NCBI GenBank assembly: GCA_025917655.1
Contig: CP084611.1
Span: 868,001-932,000 of the forward strand
Direction of reading: 5' to 3'
From: Chlorella sorokiniana
Lineage: Eukaryota > Chlorophyta > Trebouxiophyceae > Chlorellales > Chlorellaceae
DNA: 64,000 bases
The translations under genes were made by a program, and so were the position numbers. Below are positions 55,301 to 64,000 of this stretch, piece by piece. Numbering within the stretch: the first letter of the stretch is position 1; each line of letters begins with the position of its first letter. A model generated the notes under the pieces. The model saw nothing but the letters and a program-made list of their open reading frames with translations, searched no databases and was not told the origin of the DNA.

Positions 55301-55415
55301 CAAGCTTGTCAACACAGCAGAGATGATGGATGCTGGCGGGGCCGCCTACGGCGACTTGGGGTTGGGCTTCGAGGACAGCAGCAGCACTGGCAGTAGTGAT
55401 GCTGGTTGGAAGTGA
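52378..55415 (+). CDS. TraB-domain (TRABD/PrgY) family protein
   Basis: Fifteen short exons: 52378-52452, 52571-52606, 52699-52794, 52880-52936, 53035-53174, 53292-53383, 53460-53556, 53660-53749, 53854-53988, 54106-54203, 54312-54388, 54515-54568, 54671-54743, 54852-55139 and 55293-55415. The TraB signature is split over three exons: [12 protein letters not shown], then [20 protein letters not shown]. Later conserved parts are [44 protein letters not shown] and [12 protein letters not shown]. The C-terminus has Ala/Leu-rich hydrophobic segments ([33 protein letters not shown]), fitting a membrane anchor; plant and animal members are mitochondrial outer-membrane proteins. Two introns use GC donors (52795, 53750). 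Added bases are needed near 53101 and 53333. Function of the family is poorly known. Confidence 0.85.
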
Positions 55416-56320
55416 GCCGGGCTGAGTGTGACGCCGGCTTTATCAGCCTTGGCAGACTGCTTGCATGTAACAACAGCAGTTTCATGTTGCGGGGTCAAGT
55501 CCTTTGCAAGCACAGCAGGACAAGGATGCGGGGGAAGCACAGCAGTCGAGGCACAGCAAGAGCAGCAGAAGTCACAAAACCAGGGATTGTTCATTATAGC
55601 TGCTCTGCAGCACGCTGCTGCTGTGCTGCTGGTGCTGCTGCTTGAGGGCTGCCTGCGCTGCGGGTGGCAACAGTGAGCGTGGGGGCGTGCCGGCCGCAGC
55701 TCCCCCTCACGGTCAACATATTCTATGAATGCCAGCTGCGCAGCATCGCCCTGTCGCACTCCTGTGCGCAGTATGCGCGTGTAGCCGCCATCACGGTCTC
55801 GGTACCGAGTGGCAAGCTCGGTGAACAGCTTGTGCATCTCAGCATCGCCGTTGACTATTGCAGCTGCTTGTCGGCGTGCATGCAAGTCGCCCTGCAGAGA
55901 GAGGTGAGAGGATGCAGCAATCAACGCAGATCAGAAGGGCAACGAGTGTATCAGAGGCGAACTGCTGCCAGGGCTCGCACCTGCTTGCCGAGCGTGACCA
56001 CCTGGTCTGCCACTCGCCGCAGTTCCTTGGCCTTTTGCACAGTAGTTTCGATTCGCTCGTGGCGAATCAACTGTGAGACCATGGTCCTACAAAGGGTGAG
56101 AGGAGGGCACGCACGGCTCGTGGGCAGGGCGGCGTCTGGAGCGAGCCGCAGGGGCGGAGCAGTTTGTGCAGAGGGTACAATGCAGGGGTGACAAAATCCG
56201 GCATGATGCGCGTTGTGAATTGCAAGTCGATTGCAGAAGCAGGAGCCCAGCCCACCTGAGCATAGACCACCGGTGCTGAGATGTGCGCCGCAGCTTCCTG
56301 AACCCCACTCTATGCTTCAT
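55346..56320 (-). CDS. Mitochondrial large-subunit ribosomal protein bL17m
   Basis: Exons 56256-56320, 55981-56086 and 55891 downward. The protein starts [20 protein letters not shown] directly, without a presequence, as in plant mitochondrial L17. Then [20 protein letters not shown], and [20 protein letters not shown] with [19 protein letters not shown] complete the L17 core by about 55690. The frame stays open for a further ~115 codons to 55346, giving a Cys/Ser-rich tail with no family match, so the true end (or an intron) is unclear. If the open frame is all coding, it overlaps the last exon of the convergent TraB gene (55293-55415). Assignment to the mitochondrion rests on closer match to plant mitochondrial than plastid L17. 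Confidence 0.86.
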
Positions 56321-56914
56321 GTCTTCTTATTACTACGCTGCTCAAGCTCCCGCGTTAAGGAATCAAAGGAGGCCGGTGAAGGCTGTGAAAACTGTGAGGC
56401 TGCCCACCGCTCACAATCCTGCTCGCGGGCTGTATTGATGTCGTCCTCAGGTAAGTATGGACCAAGTGTAAGACCAATTGGCAAACCGGATTCGCCCCAG
56501 GAGGCAGTGGAGAAGTAATAAGGTTTGTAGCTCTGGGATTCCAAAGTGCAGCTGATACTTGAAGCTTGAACAGCGATTAAGGTTAGCATGTTCAGCCCAG
56601 AACTGAACTGTACAGGCAGCTGGACATTGTACCTTGCTTGTACCGCTGCAAGACAATCGTGCCTTGGCCCCCATCAGTGTGCCCTGGCTGTATTTGCACA
56701 TTTATCGATTTTGTAGAGCTCACATCTTGTTTGCCTGGCAACTAGAGTTCCTTGCATTTATCAGGGTTTCCGAGACCGTTGCTGCTTTCCGCCTCTTCCC
56801 GCTCCGCAAAGGGCATCCACGGGTGATTTCCTGGGCGAATGATGTCGCTATCTCTCAGCCTCGTATCTTTCCAACGGCCACCGCCGCACCTTGGCTGCCG
56901 CACGCAGGTTTCCA
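56321..56914. promoter_or_regulatory. Divergent promoter region, bL17m / VHL-like gene
   Basis: About 590 bp between head-to-head genes, clearly less GC-rich than exons, with long TTTG- and ATTT-containing stretches at 56500-56770. No coding exon seen. Confidence 0.45.
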
Positions 56915-57891
56915 ATGGGTGCGGGTGCTTCTACCCAAATTCATGAGCATCGCAGCCTCAACTGCCACGATGCCACGATCGTAGAGTTCGTAAACACCAC
57001 TGACAGGGAAGTCACGACAACGTGGCTTGACTACACAGGCCAGCCGCTGGCGTATTTCACGCTTGCACCTGGCGGGCGTGTGCGGCAGCCCACCTTCACA
57101 GGTATGCTCGGCCGATGGGTTGATTGATGTTGAGCTTGCCATAGGCTGCAATATTTGGTATCCACAGATGTTTGAGGATGCGACTGCATAACACCTTTCT
57201 GGCCACCGCCTCATCGTGCAGCACATCCTTGGACCTTTGTCACCGGCGACCCTGATGATGGCCCATGTGTGGTGGACAACCAGCCCGTGTTTTATGCGCC
57301 ACCGGCGCCGCTGGGGAGCCCCCGCCGCAGGCCCTTATTCGCCGCGCGCCGCCACTGCCCTGGTCCCCCGCCCACCACCTCCAGTTCCCTGCGGATTTCC
57401 GTGCACGCGCTGCTGCTTTTCTTCGCTGCCATCGCCGCCTTTCTTTGCAGCTACCAGCTGGGAATGTTGCCTTGCCCTGGTGGCAACAGCATGGTGAGCT
57501 GAAGCAGCATCTGCAGAGCCCTGCAAGTTGGCTGCAGCACTTCTGTCCAAGGGCTGGGCACGCTGCAGCACGGCCGGCGACAACACCACCTTGCAACCCA
57601 TGCCCAGCACTACAAGCATACGTCAGCATGGATCCGCCCACCCTGGGTGACCTGCCAAAGGTGACTGCAATCGTGCTCTTGCAGTTGCAGCCAAGATGAA
57701 AAGATCGAAGAGCATCCAATGGTTCTCAAGCATCGCTACATCATCTGCAGGAGCTGTTGCTGGAGGTGCTAGCAGTAGCGGCACCCTCGGTACCGCTGCT
57801 CGCCAGGCCACCATTGCCTTATGGCGTCGATCCGCAAGTGCTGCCGCCAGCAGCGCTGCACCAGCTGTTTGACCTGGGCAGCGCAGTGTGA
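56915..57891 (+). CDS. VHL beta-domain-like protein
   Basis: Exons 56915-57101, 57222-57660 and 57751-57891. The first two encode a region matching the beta domain of the von Hippel-Lindau protein: IVEFVNTTDREVTTTWLDYT, then YFTLAPGGRVRQPTFTG and, after the in-frame junction, HPWTFVTGD. In animals this domain recognises hydroxylated HIF. The rest reads PADFRARAAAFLRCHRRLSL, LGDLPKELLLEVLAVAAPSV and ends HQLFDLGSAV; it contains short Leu-rich helices but no recognised elongin-binding alpha domain. A change of frame is needed between 57300 and 57380. An alternative reading without that change gives a C-terminal membrane span ending at 57502. The protein is short, and partners are unknown. Confidence 0.7.
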
Positions 57892-58189
57892 CACAAGGGG
57901 GAACCTTGATAGTCCTCCAGTTGTGGCAGATCACTAGCCAAGTGGCAGCCAAGTTGATTATCGCGTGGCAGTTTTTCACGACAACACTCTTACACTGACA
58001 ACAACTAACCTGTTGATTCTTGGTTATTTGCATGTCCCTTTGATAGCTGATAGTTGTACCACTGAGATGCAGCCCGGCCCCACGTCGTGTATGTTGCTGC
58101 TCCCTGTCTCTGAAGGACAGCGATGTCCTTCCAATCATTGTAATATTAACCCTCATGACAATATGCACCAAACGCATGCTACAAGGATT
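57892..58189. other. Spacer, no gene recognised
   Basis: Just under 300 bp, AT-richer (57950-58160). Possibly an upstream exon or intron of the partial paralogue that follows, but nothing convincing is seen. Confidence 0.35.
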
Positions 58190-58321
58190 TGTGAAGCACT
58201 GGGCAGACTACTCCCCACGCCCAGAAGGAGCAGGTATTCGCGGCGGCGCTGCTTGTGCTCAGCAGCGGCACGTGAGGAGCTGGAGGGGCGCCTGCAGATG
58301 GCCCTGGACATGGCAGCGTAA
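58190..58321 (+). pseudogene. C-terminal fragment of the 58-64 kb paralogue family
   Basis: With one or two single-base corrections the plus strand encodes VKHWADYSPR, KEQVFAAALLVLSSGT and EELEGRLQMALDMAA, ending at a TAA at 58319-58321. This aligns over its whole length with the last exon of the minus-strand gene at 60017-60154 (RRWRELTPGQQKEVFDATVV, LEDRLRLALDIAS). No matching upstream exons were found on the plus strand, so it is a lone C-terminal exon: either a relic or part of a gene whose other exons I failed to see. It lies in the opposite orientation to the rest of the family. Confidence 0.4.
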
Positions 58322-58588
58322 GCGGCCCTACCGCCCTGCCATGGTGCGTTTCTGAAAGATGCGTAATGCTCTAGTTCAAGGCCTGTGATGCTTGATGCGT
58401 GGCAACAGAAACTTTGTGCATGAGCAGGCTTCATAGCAAAAGCCTGCGGAGCTAAAAATGAAATCGTGCAGCTGACAGAACACGGCAGGTTCTGCACCGC
58501 AGCATCCATCTGCTGCAGCTGCCCGGACATGAAATCAGGCGTCGAAATATGATCTGTATGAGACACAACATAGCAACTGAGAAAATGC

Positions 58589-59509
58589 TTAATGCTGCCG
58601 AAGGTACTGCTCGGCCGTTGCCTTGACTATGCGAAACAGCTGCTGCTGCCGGGTCAGGCTGTACCGTGACCAGCTTTCCAGTGTATGCTGCAGGGACAGA
58701 TGGATCTTTGTCAAGCAGTCTCATCTACATAGGGTGCACGGCCCAGAAACCTAGGCACGCGGTTGGTGCCAATACTTGAGCACTACAGCTCACCTTTAAC
58801 GTGATGCCGCCAAGCCCTGCCTTGGCCAGCAGCCACAGCGGGCGCAGCATACTTGCAGGGCTTGTCAAATAGGCCGTCTGGAACTCCTCCATCGCCTGCT
58901 GCACCTTGCGCTGCGCCTCTGCCGCTAGAAACGCTGCCAGGGTCTGGGGCGGCCCCTCAACGGCCTGCGGGGTGGGCAGGCAGGCAGCGCCACTGCCGCT
59001 GCTGGCTGCCGCTGTGACTGTGTCTGACAGCGGGGCTTCTTGATCCCGTGGAACAGGGCAGCGCGCATTGCTGTCAGAGATGGCTTCAAGGCTGGAGAAG
59101 TTCGGTGATGGCGCCGTGCTCTCTGTTGCCAGTTGTGGAGGCTTTGCTGCCGCCGCTGCTTCTTGATACGCTGGAAGGGTTGGATCTGGCCTCTGAAGAG
59201 CTGTTGCTAGCTGCTGGCATTGCTGCAGCAAGGTCAGAAGATGTTCCCGGGGCCGGGCCGGGCCCCCTTGTGCTCCTCCGAGCAATGCTCTTGCCAACCC
59301 GTTTTAGCGCACAAGCTGCCGGTGCGTTTGGCCCGACCGCCCTGCACACAATCATGCTGCTGCTCTCTCTGCTTCATCGGCTGACCAACCGCTTCTGCCT
59401 GCGCTGCCAGCGCCGCCATGCGCTGCGCTGCGCCCAGGGAGCTGCGCAGAGCGGCTGTGCACTGCACCCCGGCAGACAATGCTGGATGCCCGGAAGACTG
59501 GCTGTGCAT
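58589..59509 (-). CDS. Paralogue-family protein, member 2
   Basis: Exons about 58794-59509 and 58589-58687. The large exon reads ARALLGGAQGGPARPREHLL, a Pro/Ala-rich middle, and a conserved-looking helical end: AFLAAEAQRKVQQAMEEFQT, SPASMLRPLWLLAKAG, followed by a GTGAGC donor. The last exon encodes LESWSRYSLTRQQQLFRIVK and ends EQYLRQH. Both the exon-end motif (SMLRPLxLL) and the last exon's WxxxxxxxQQxxxF pattern match the gene at 60-61 kb, so the two are diverged paralogues. A frame change near 59290 separates the N-terminal part (QRMAALAAQAEAVGQPMKQ) from the rest. Function and domain unknown. The start ATG is provisional. Confidence 0.5.
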
Positions 59510-60016
59510 TGCCAACTTTCCAGTTCGTAATCGTCACTTCACCAAGCCCTGCCGCAAGTCCAGCATGCTGGGCTCAGGCTAGAGGCCAGAGCGGCAGCTG
59601 ACACAGCCACGGCCGGCCAACGACCGCCACCCGTGCAGCTGCAGATAACGCACTGTCGCGGCGCCTCTTCGAGTTCTGGTACTAGCGAAGTATGGCTGGA
59701 GGTGTTTTAAGTGTCGGCAGGCCTGAGCGGCGGAGTTAGTAAAAGGGCATCCCACTCCAACGCGCTCCTAAGGCGTGTCCGGCGATAATCAATTGTGCAT
59801 CACAATGAGACCGCAGCTGGAGGGTGCGCTGTGCAGACGAAAGAAGGCTATCCGTAATCGAGCATTGGAGTGCACAGCTGTGTCAGCGAACGACGCCTGC
59901 CTGGCTGTGTGTATTCACAAGCGCTACAAAATAATGTTCTTGTCTGTCCATATGTGCATTAATGGGTAAGAGCAACTTCATGCTTTGGAAACACTTGCCC
60001 TCAGCGGCCCCAGCAC
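59510..60016. other. Spacer between paralogues
   Basis: About 500 bp, AT-richer from 59760 to 59990. Presumably promoter of member 2 and 3' UTR of member 3. No exon recognised. Confidence 0.4.
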
Positions 60017-61094
60017 TCAGCTGGCGATGTCCAACGCCAGGCGCAGCCTATCCTCCAGCTGCTCCCAGCTGCCCGAGCTCAAGGTGACCACTGTCGCATC
60101 AAACACCTCCTTCTGCTGCCCAGGAGTCAGCTCGCGCCAGCGGCGGACGACATCCTGACGGGCAGAAAGTACGATTCAGTCAGCATGAGCCACACGGCAC
60201 ACCCATCGAACATGATGATCCTAGGCGTGTGTCACATTCAGTGATGTTGCAGCGCCGCGCACCTGCAACGCCTTGCCACCCTTGCTTGCAAGCATGAGCA
60301 GCTGCAGGGGGCGCAGCATGCTGTTGACAGTGAGGTTGCTGGCTGCGGACACGACTGCTGCCCTCGCATCTTCCACTTTGCGCTCTGTGATCCCAGCCGC
60401 AAGGCTGGACAGGGCAGACGACAGTGCTTGGCGGCTGAGCACCGGCTGGGCGGCATGCACATTCGTGCCTCCTTGCTGCTGCTGCTCCTGCTGCGGTTGC
60501 TGCCGCTGCCGCTGTTGGTGCTGCTGCTGCTGCTGCCGCTGCCTTCGCAGCTGCTCAAAACGCTCCTCAAGACACTGCTGCTCCGCGGATCGCATGCGAC
60601 GCTTGAGGGGCGGCCCGGCGGCCTGGCCAAGACGTTCATCCACCTCATCTGCATCATCCACTTCCCTAGCTCGCTTGGAGCTGCTGCTGCTGTCTGCCTC
60701 AACAGCCCGCCTGTTCAGAGCTTCCGCTGCCTTCAGGGTGTGTTTGTGGGCACCTTGCAAGCCCTTCTGCATTGCTTCCTGCAGTTGTCCAGCCGGGTCG
60801 GCGGCATACCGTGCCGCCGTGCGCCGGTTGGCTGCCTGCACCCCCGCCGCTGTCAGCGGCACCTGCCAGGCATGCGGAAAGCAGCCAGCGGCGTGCAAGG
60901 CTGCCAAGTCCACGCCTGCCGCCTGGCGGCCTGATGGGGGGTGACGCAGCCCTCCAGGCTGGCACCAGGCGGCGTCCCCACTGCAACAGCTGCTGGATGT
61001 ACTGGTGCGGCTCCTGATCAGCTGGGTTGTACTGCGGCGGCTCGCTGCCCAGAAGTTGTTTCACGCTGGAGTTGCTGCCATTCTTGGCTGCCAT
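60017..61094 (-). CDS. Paralogue-family protein, member 3 (Gln-rich)
   Basis: Exons 60263-61094 and 60017-60154, about 320 residues. The start MAAKNGSNSSVKQLLGSEPP is followed by QEPHQYIQQLLQWG, AAWCQPGGLR and VDLAALHAAGCFPHAWQVPL, TAAGVQAANRRTAARYA. A basic/acidic linker (SSSSSKRAREVDDADEVDER) that may include a nuclear localisation signal (PPLKRRMR) precedes a Gln-rich coiled coil (60470-60560) and the family's helical end ERKVEDARAAVVSAASN, NSMLRPLQLLML. The last exon is RRWRELTPGQQKEVFDATVV to LRLALDIAS. One added G near 60975 joins the first two blocks. The frame stays open upstream of the chosen ATG to 61385. No known domain recognised. Confidence 0.58.
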
Positions 61095-61408
61095 CCTGCG
61101 CTTGGGTGAAAGAGCGCAGGGCTTATTCAGGTTCCAGTTGCAGGCAAAGCAGCATGACTGGCTGCTGTCAACCAACTTTGACCTGCAGGAATGCAGCAAG
61201 AGCAGCATTACGGTCACGCCTGCCGAATGTGCTGACACAATCCAGTGGGCTTGCCTGGTGTTGGGAATGACGCGCCTGATGCTGTTGCACACGGCGCGTT
61301 CTCGTTCAGACGGCATCTGCCTACCGGCTACCGCCAACGGCAGAATTCGGCTGGTTGCCTGCTGCCATGTCTGGCTGGCACGCACATCTGGGCGGTCGCT
61401 CGCTGGGC
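61095..61408. other. Spacer between paralogues 3 and 4
   Basis: About 315 bp. The minus-strand frame of member 3 is open through most of it and encodes RRVIPNTRQAHWIVSAHSAG and SCCFACNWNLNKPC, so member 3 could start further upstream than annotated. Otherwise nothing seen. Confidence 0.35.
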
Positions 61409-63322
61409 CTACCTGGGGCTGCAGCCGCCCGCATGGGCCTCTGTCGCTGCCGTAGCTGCAAAGGCTGCGCCACGCCTCCCTTCGCCGGCAGGCAGGTGCT
61501 TGATGAGCACCCGCTGCCCCTGCTTCAGGCCCACCAAGTCACCTCCCACCGCCCCGCAGTCCAGGATCCACTGGTTCCAATCCGCACCCTGCAAGCACTG
61601 CAGCTGCTCAGCAGGGATGTTGAAATGAAATAGAGCTATGGTAAACCTGCCAGCTTGCTCAGTCTCGCCTGCAGGCACCACGCGTTGTCCATGCGCTTGC
61701 GGTACTCGAAGCGATACGAAGCACCTCCCGGCGCGGCAACCTCCAGCATCTGCCCACTTGGAGCGGGCCGCCGCCCTGTGAGCCACTGGAACACTGAATC
61801 TGCATCGTGCAAACCGCACATGAAGTGACGAGGACGCTCGAGCAGTCCCCGCATCGCAGGAAGAACAATTTGGTGACGCAACCAGGCAGAAGCTCAAGCA
61901 GCGCGGGCATGCATGGCCCGCCCACCATGCAGTCCGAGTTGAGCCTTCGAACTATGTTGTGTGGCAGTGCTGGTGATGCTCCGCCAGATCCATCCGCCAG
62001 CGGCAAAGTGCCAGGCCTGTTGGATATTCCAGGGTGGTGCAACAGCCGGCAGGAAAACCGACTGCAAAGCAGGCGGCTGCAGGTCAGGGCTGTCCTCATG
62101 CAGCTGTGCCTGCCGCGGTGATGGCGGCGGCGGCAGCTGCTGCTGGCTCAGGTGCTTAGGTTGGGCCTGCTTGCGCTTCCCTGCTGAACCCCTCTGCTGG
62201 TCCTTCAAGATCTGCTGTTGTTGTTGTTTCTGCTGGGGCTCAGGCTGTTCATGCTGCTGCTGCTGTTGAGGCTGAGGCTGTTGTTGCTGCTGCATTTCCT
62301 GCAGGTGTGCCCCAGCCTCGCCGTTGCTTGCAACTTGCCTGGACTGCCGCATCCACTGCCTGCCCTTCACAAGAGCAAGCTGCAGCACCGACAATGCACT
62401 CGCAGCGCTAGCTCGGTGAACCTGGCAGTTGGCTGCCTGCACCCCCGCTGCAGTCAGCGGCACCTGCCAGGCATGCGGGAAGCAGCCAGCGGCATGCAAG
62501 GCTGCCAAGTCCACAGCTGCCGGCTGCCCATCTGCTGTGGGGGGTTGACGCAGCCCTCCAGGCTGGCACCAGGCAGCGCCCCCACTGCAGCAGCTGCTGA
62601 ATGTACTGGTGCGGCTCCTGCTCAGCCGGGTCATACTGCGGCGGCTCGCTGCCCAACCATTCACGCAGCAGGTTGGTGTCAGCAGCAGCGGTTGCCTCCT
62701 GGCCATACCTCCTGCAGCAACGGCCCGCCGGTTCAGCCGGCCAATGTCAGATGCACTCATCCTCGCAAAATCGATGAGCAGGCCAGGGGCTGCAAAGCAG
62801 GGTTTGCAAGGTCTCTCACCGTGTGGCTGGCACAACTCGCTGGAGAGAGCTTGCCACCAGGCGCACCGCCTCATGTTGCCCGTCTGTAACCCTCCGCGGC
62901 AGCGCCAGCATGCGAGCCTCGGGCGGTACGCCAACCAGCTGGCGTCTGGCCTGCTCAGCTCGCTGGGCGTCCAGCGGCGGCAGCGACCGGAAGACGACGA
63001 TCTCGCGAGCAAGCTCCAGAACCAGCTGCCGGCTGCTGTCATACAGGAGGGTGTGCAGGGGGTGGCCAGGCTGGTAAGCAACCACCGCAGCCGAGTCCCA
63101 CACATCATCCTCTACGCTGTAGTGCAGCAGGTGGAGGCCCTCGATGGCGGCGCCATAGCCGCGCCCCTCTCCTTTGCCGCCTGCTGCATCAAGGCCGCGC
63201 TGCGCACAGTGTTGTACGCAAGCGGCAGGGGCCACGCCGCGGGGTGCAGGCCTGCAGAGGCAAGTGAATGGGGCCAGCATCTTGCCTATGTGTTGCACGT
63301 GGTAAGCATGCCATCCCAGCAC
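61409..63322 (-). CDS. Paralogue-family protein, member 4, with B3-like C-terminal region
   Basis: A large minus-strand gene read in pieces because of frame changes. Part 1 (62816-63322, ATG at 63322) encodes LLYDSSRQLVLELAREIVVF and ends at a TR followed by GTGAGAG, a good donor. Part 2 (about 62000-62760) repeats the family core: EWLGSEPPQYDPAEQEPHQY, AAWCQPGGLR, VDLAALHAAGCFPHAWQVPL, TAAGVQAANC, then a long Gln/Pro-rich region. Part 3 (about 61409-61890) reads LPAMRGLLERPRHFMCGLHD, QMLEVAAPGGASYRFEYRKR, DWNQWILDCG and VGLKQGQRVLIKHL; its pattern of hydrophobic residues, the RFEYR motif and the LKxGQxV ending resemble a plant B3 DNA-binding domain. That resemblance is by eye only. The three parts may belong to one gene or to two. 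Confidence 0.42.
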
Positions 63323-63326
63323 TGCG

Positions 63327-63986
63327 TTACTGCTTGTCAGAGTCGCTCATGGCCAGCACCGGGTGCAGCCGCCACTTCCCCCACCTGCCGCGTGCATGCG
63401 CTGGTAGTCGACTGCCGCTCCGTGGCCGGCCATCTGCTGCGGGAAGAAGCTGCAGGCTGCGCTGCGCGTCACAACCCTGCCAGAGGCAGCAGTCAGTAGG
63501 TCTGCCAGCCGCTGCCACTCGTCCCGACAGTCCTGCAGCACCGTTGAATGGCACGACAGGACATTAGTAAATGTTGCATGCTGTGCGTGCGTGCTGATAG
63601 AAGCAAGCAGGATGTGCCCATCGCAATCAAACGCTCTGGCACGCCCACCCGCAGGTCTCCGAGCATCGCAGTGCCTAGGCGGTCGGTCAAGGCGCTCGCA
63701 AGCTCATCCAAGGTGGCGCTGGGGGCAGGCGCGGGGCGGGCCGCCCGCCGTCGTCCCGGAACAGCGTGGCGCACAGGCCCTCGAAGCGTTTCAGCTGCTC
63801 CAGCCGTTGCAACTCATGGGCACGTTGGTCCGATGGTTGCTGCTGCTGCTGCTCCTGCTGGACGTCTGAACCACCATCTTCCGACTCCATTCTGACGTCT
63901 GAAGACGGCTCAGGCGGAGCTCGGGCCGGAGGCTGGCCTTCTGCCAAGCATCCCAAACCATCAAGCGAGCCTGCCTCTCCTGCCAT
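63327..63986 (-). CDS. Hypothetical protein, Gln-rich N-terminus
   Basis: Starts at the ATG at 63984-63986, 14 bp from the window edge, with MAGEAGSLDGLGCLAEGQPP, an acidic ESEDGGSDVQQEQQQQQ stretch and LKRFEGLCATLFRDDGG. After one added G near 63745 the frame continues as SATLDELASALTDRLGTAML, GDLRVGVPE, then, after another change, FDCDGHILLASISTHA, CRDEWQRLADLLTAASGRVV, SFFPQQMAGHGAAVDYQRMH and a final KWRLHPVLAMSDSDKQ ending at 63327-63329. The order of predicted strands and helices looks like one small globular domain. I do not recognise it. It precedes member 4 by a few bases in the same direction and may be its N-terminal part if the stop at 63327 is a sequence error. Confidence 0.4.
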
Positions 63987-64000
63987 GCTGCTGCCGTCAG

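Noticed and set aside
60273-60944. Plus-strand open frame rich in Cys, Ser and Leu opposite paralogue 3
   Set aside because: It is the mirror of the Gln-rich coding repeat (CTG on the other strand) and has no independent support.

Overview
The window is nuclear DNA of a green alga, most likely a trebouxiophyte (Chlorella-like). This is inferred from the very GC-rich sequence, closely packed genes cut by many short introns, several GC-AG introns, a TGTAA-type poly(A) signal, and a plant-type gene set (chloroplast-type DHAR, SnRK2-like kinase, mitochondrial bL17 without presequence). No bacterial, organellar or viral block is visible. I found no convincing tRNA or rRNA gene.

Layout. 0-15 kb: the 3' end of an unknown gene, an alpha/beta-hydrolase (-), the splicing factor Crooked-neck CRNKL1/CLF1 (+), a putative thylakoid protein (-), chaperonin subunit CCT3 (+) and a C9orf78/HCA59 spliceosome-associated protein (-). 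15-22.6 kb: a poorly resolved stretch with a membrane protein, a small plastid-like protein and an AT-hook-like gene with a partial exon duplication. 22.7-34 kb: SnRK2-like kinase (+), glyoxysomal-type citrate synthase (-), SET-domain protein (-), proteasome alpha-3 (+). 34-46 kb: nucleolin (-), RluA-type pseudouridine synthase (-), DUF711/UPF0210 protein (+), an unknown gene (-), DHAR (-). 46-58 kb: TBP (+), a divergent pair of unknown genes separated by only 59 bp, a TraB-domain protein (+), mitochondrial ribosomal protein bL17m (-), and a VHL-beta-domain protein (+). 58-64 kb: a cluster of related, apparently lineage-specific genes, one copy ending in a region that resembles a B3 DNA-binding domain.

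Genes are mostly arranged head-to-head or tail-to-tail with short spacers, so many promoters are probably bidirectional. The set is housekeeping: transcription (TBP), splicing (CRNKL1, C9orf78), ribosome and nucleolus (nucleolin, bL17m, pseudouridine synthase), protein folding and turnover (CCT3, PSMA3), redox (DHAR) and glyoxylate/TCA metabolism (citrate synthase).

An important caveat: conserved exons throughout the window carry single-base frame slips, nearly all explained by one missing G or C in a homopolymer run. I read these as uncorrected assembly errors, not real mutations. Exon coordinates come from reading splice sites and protein family conservation by eye; where a frame slip lies inside an exon this is stated.
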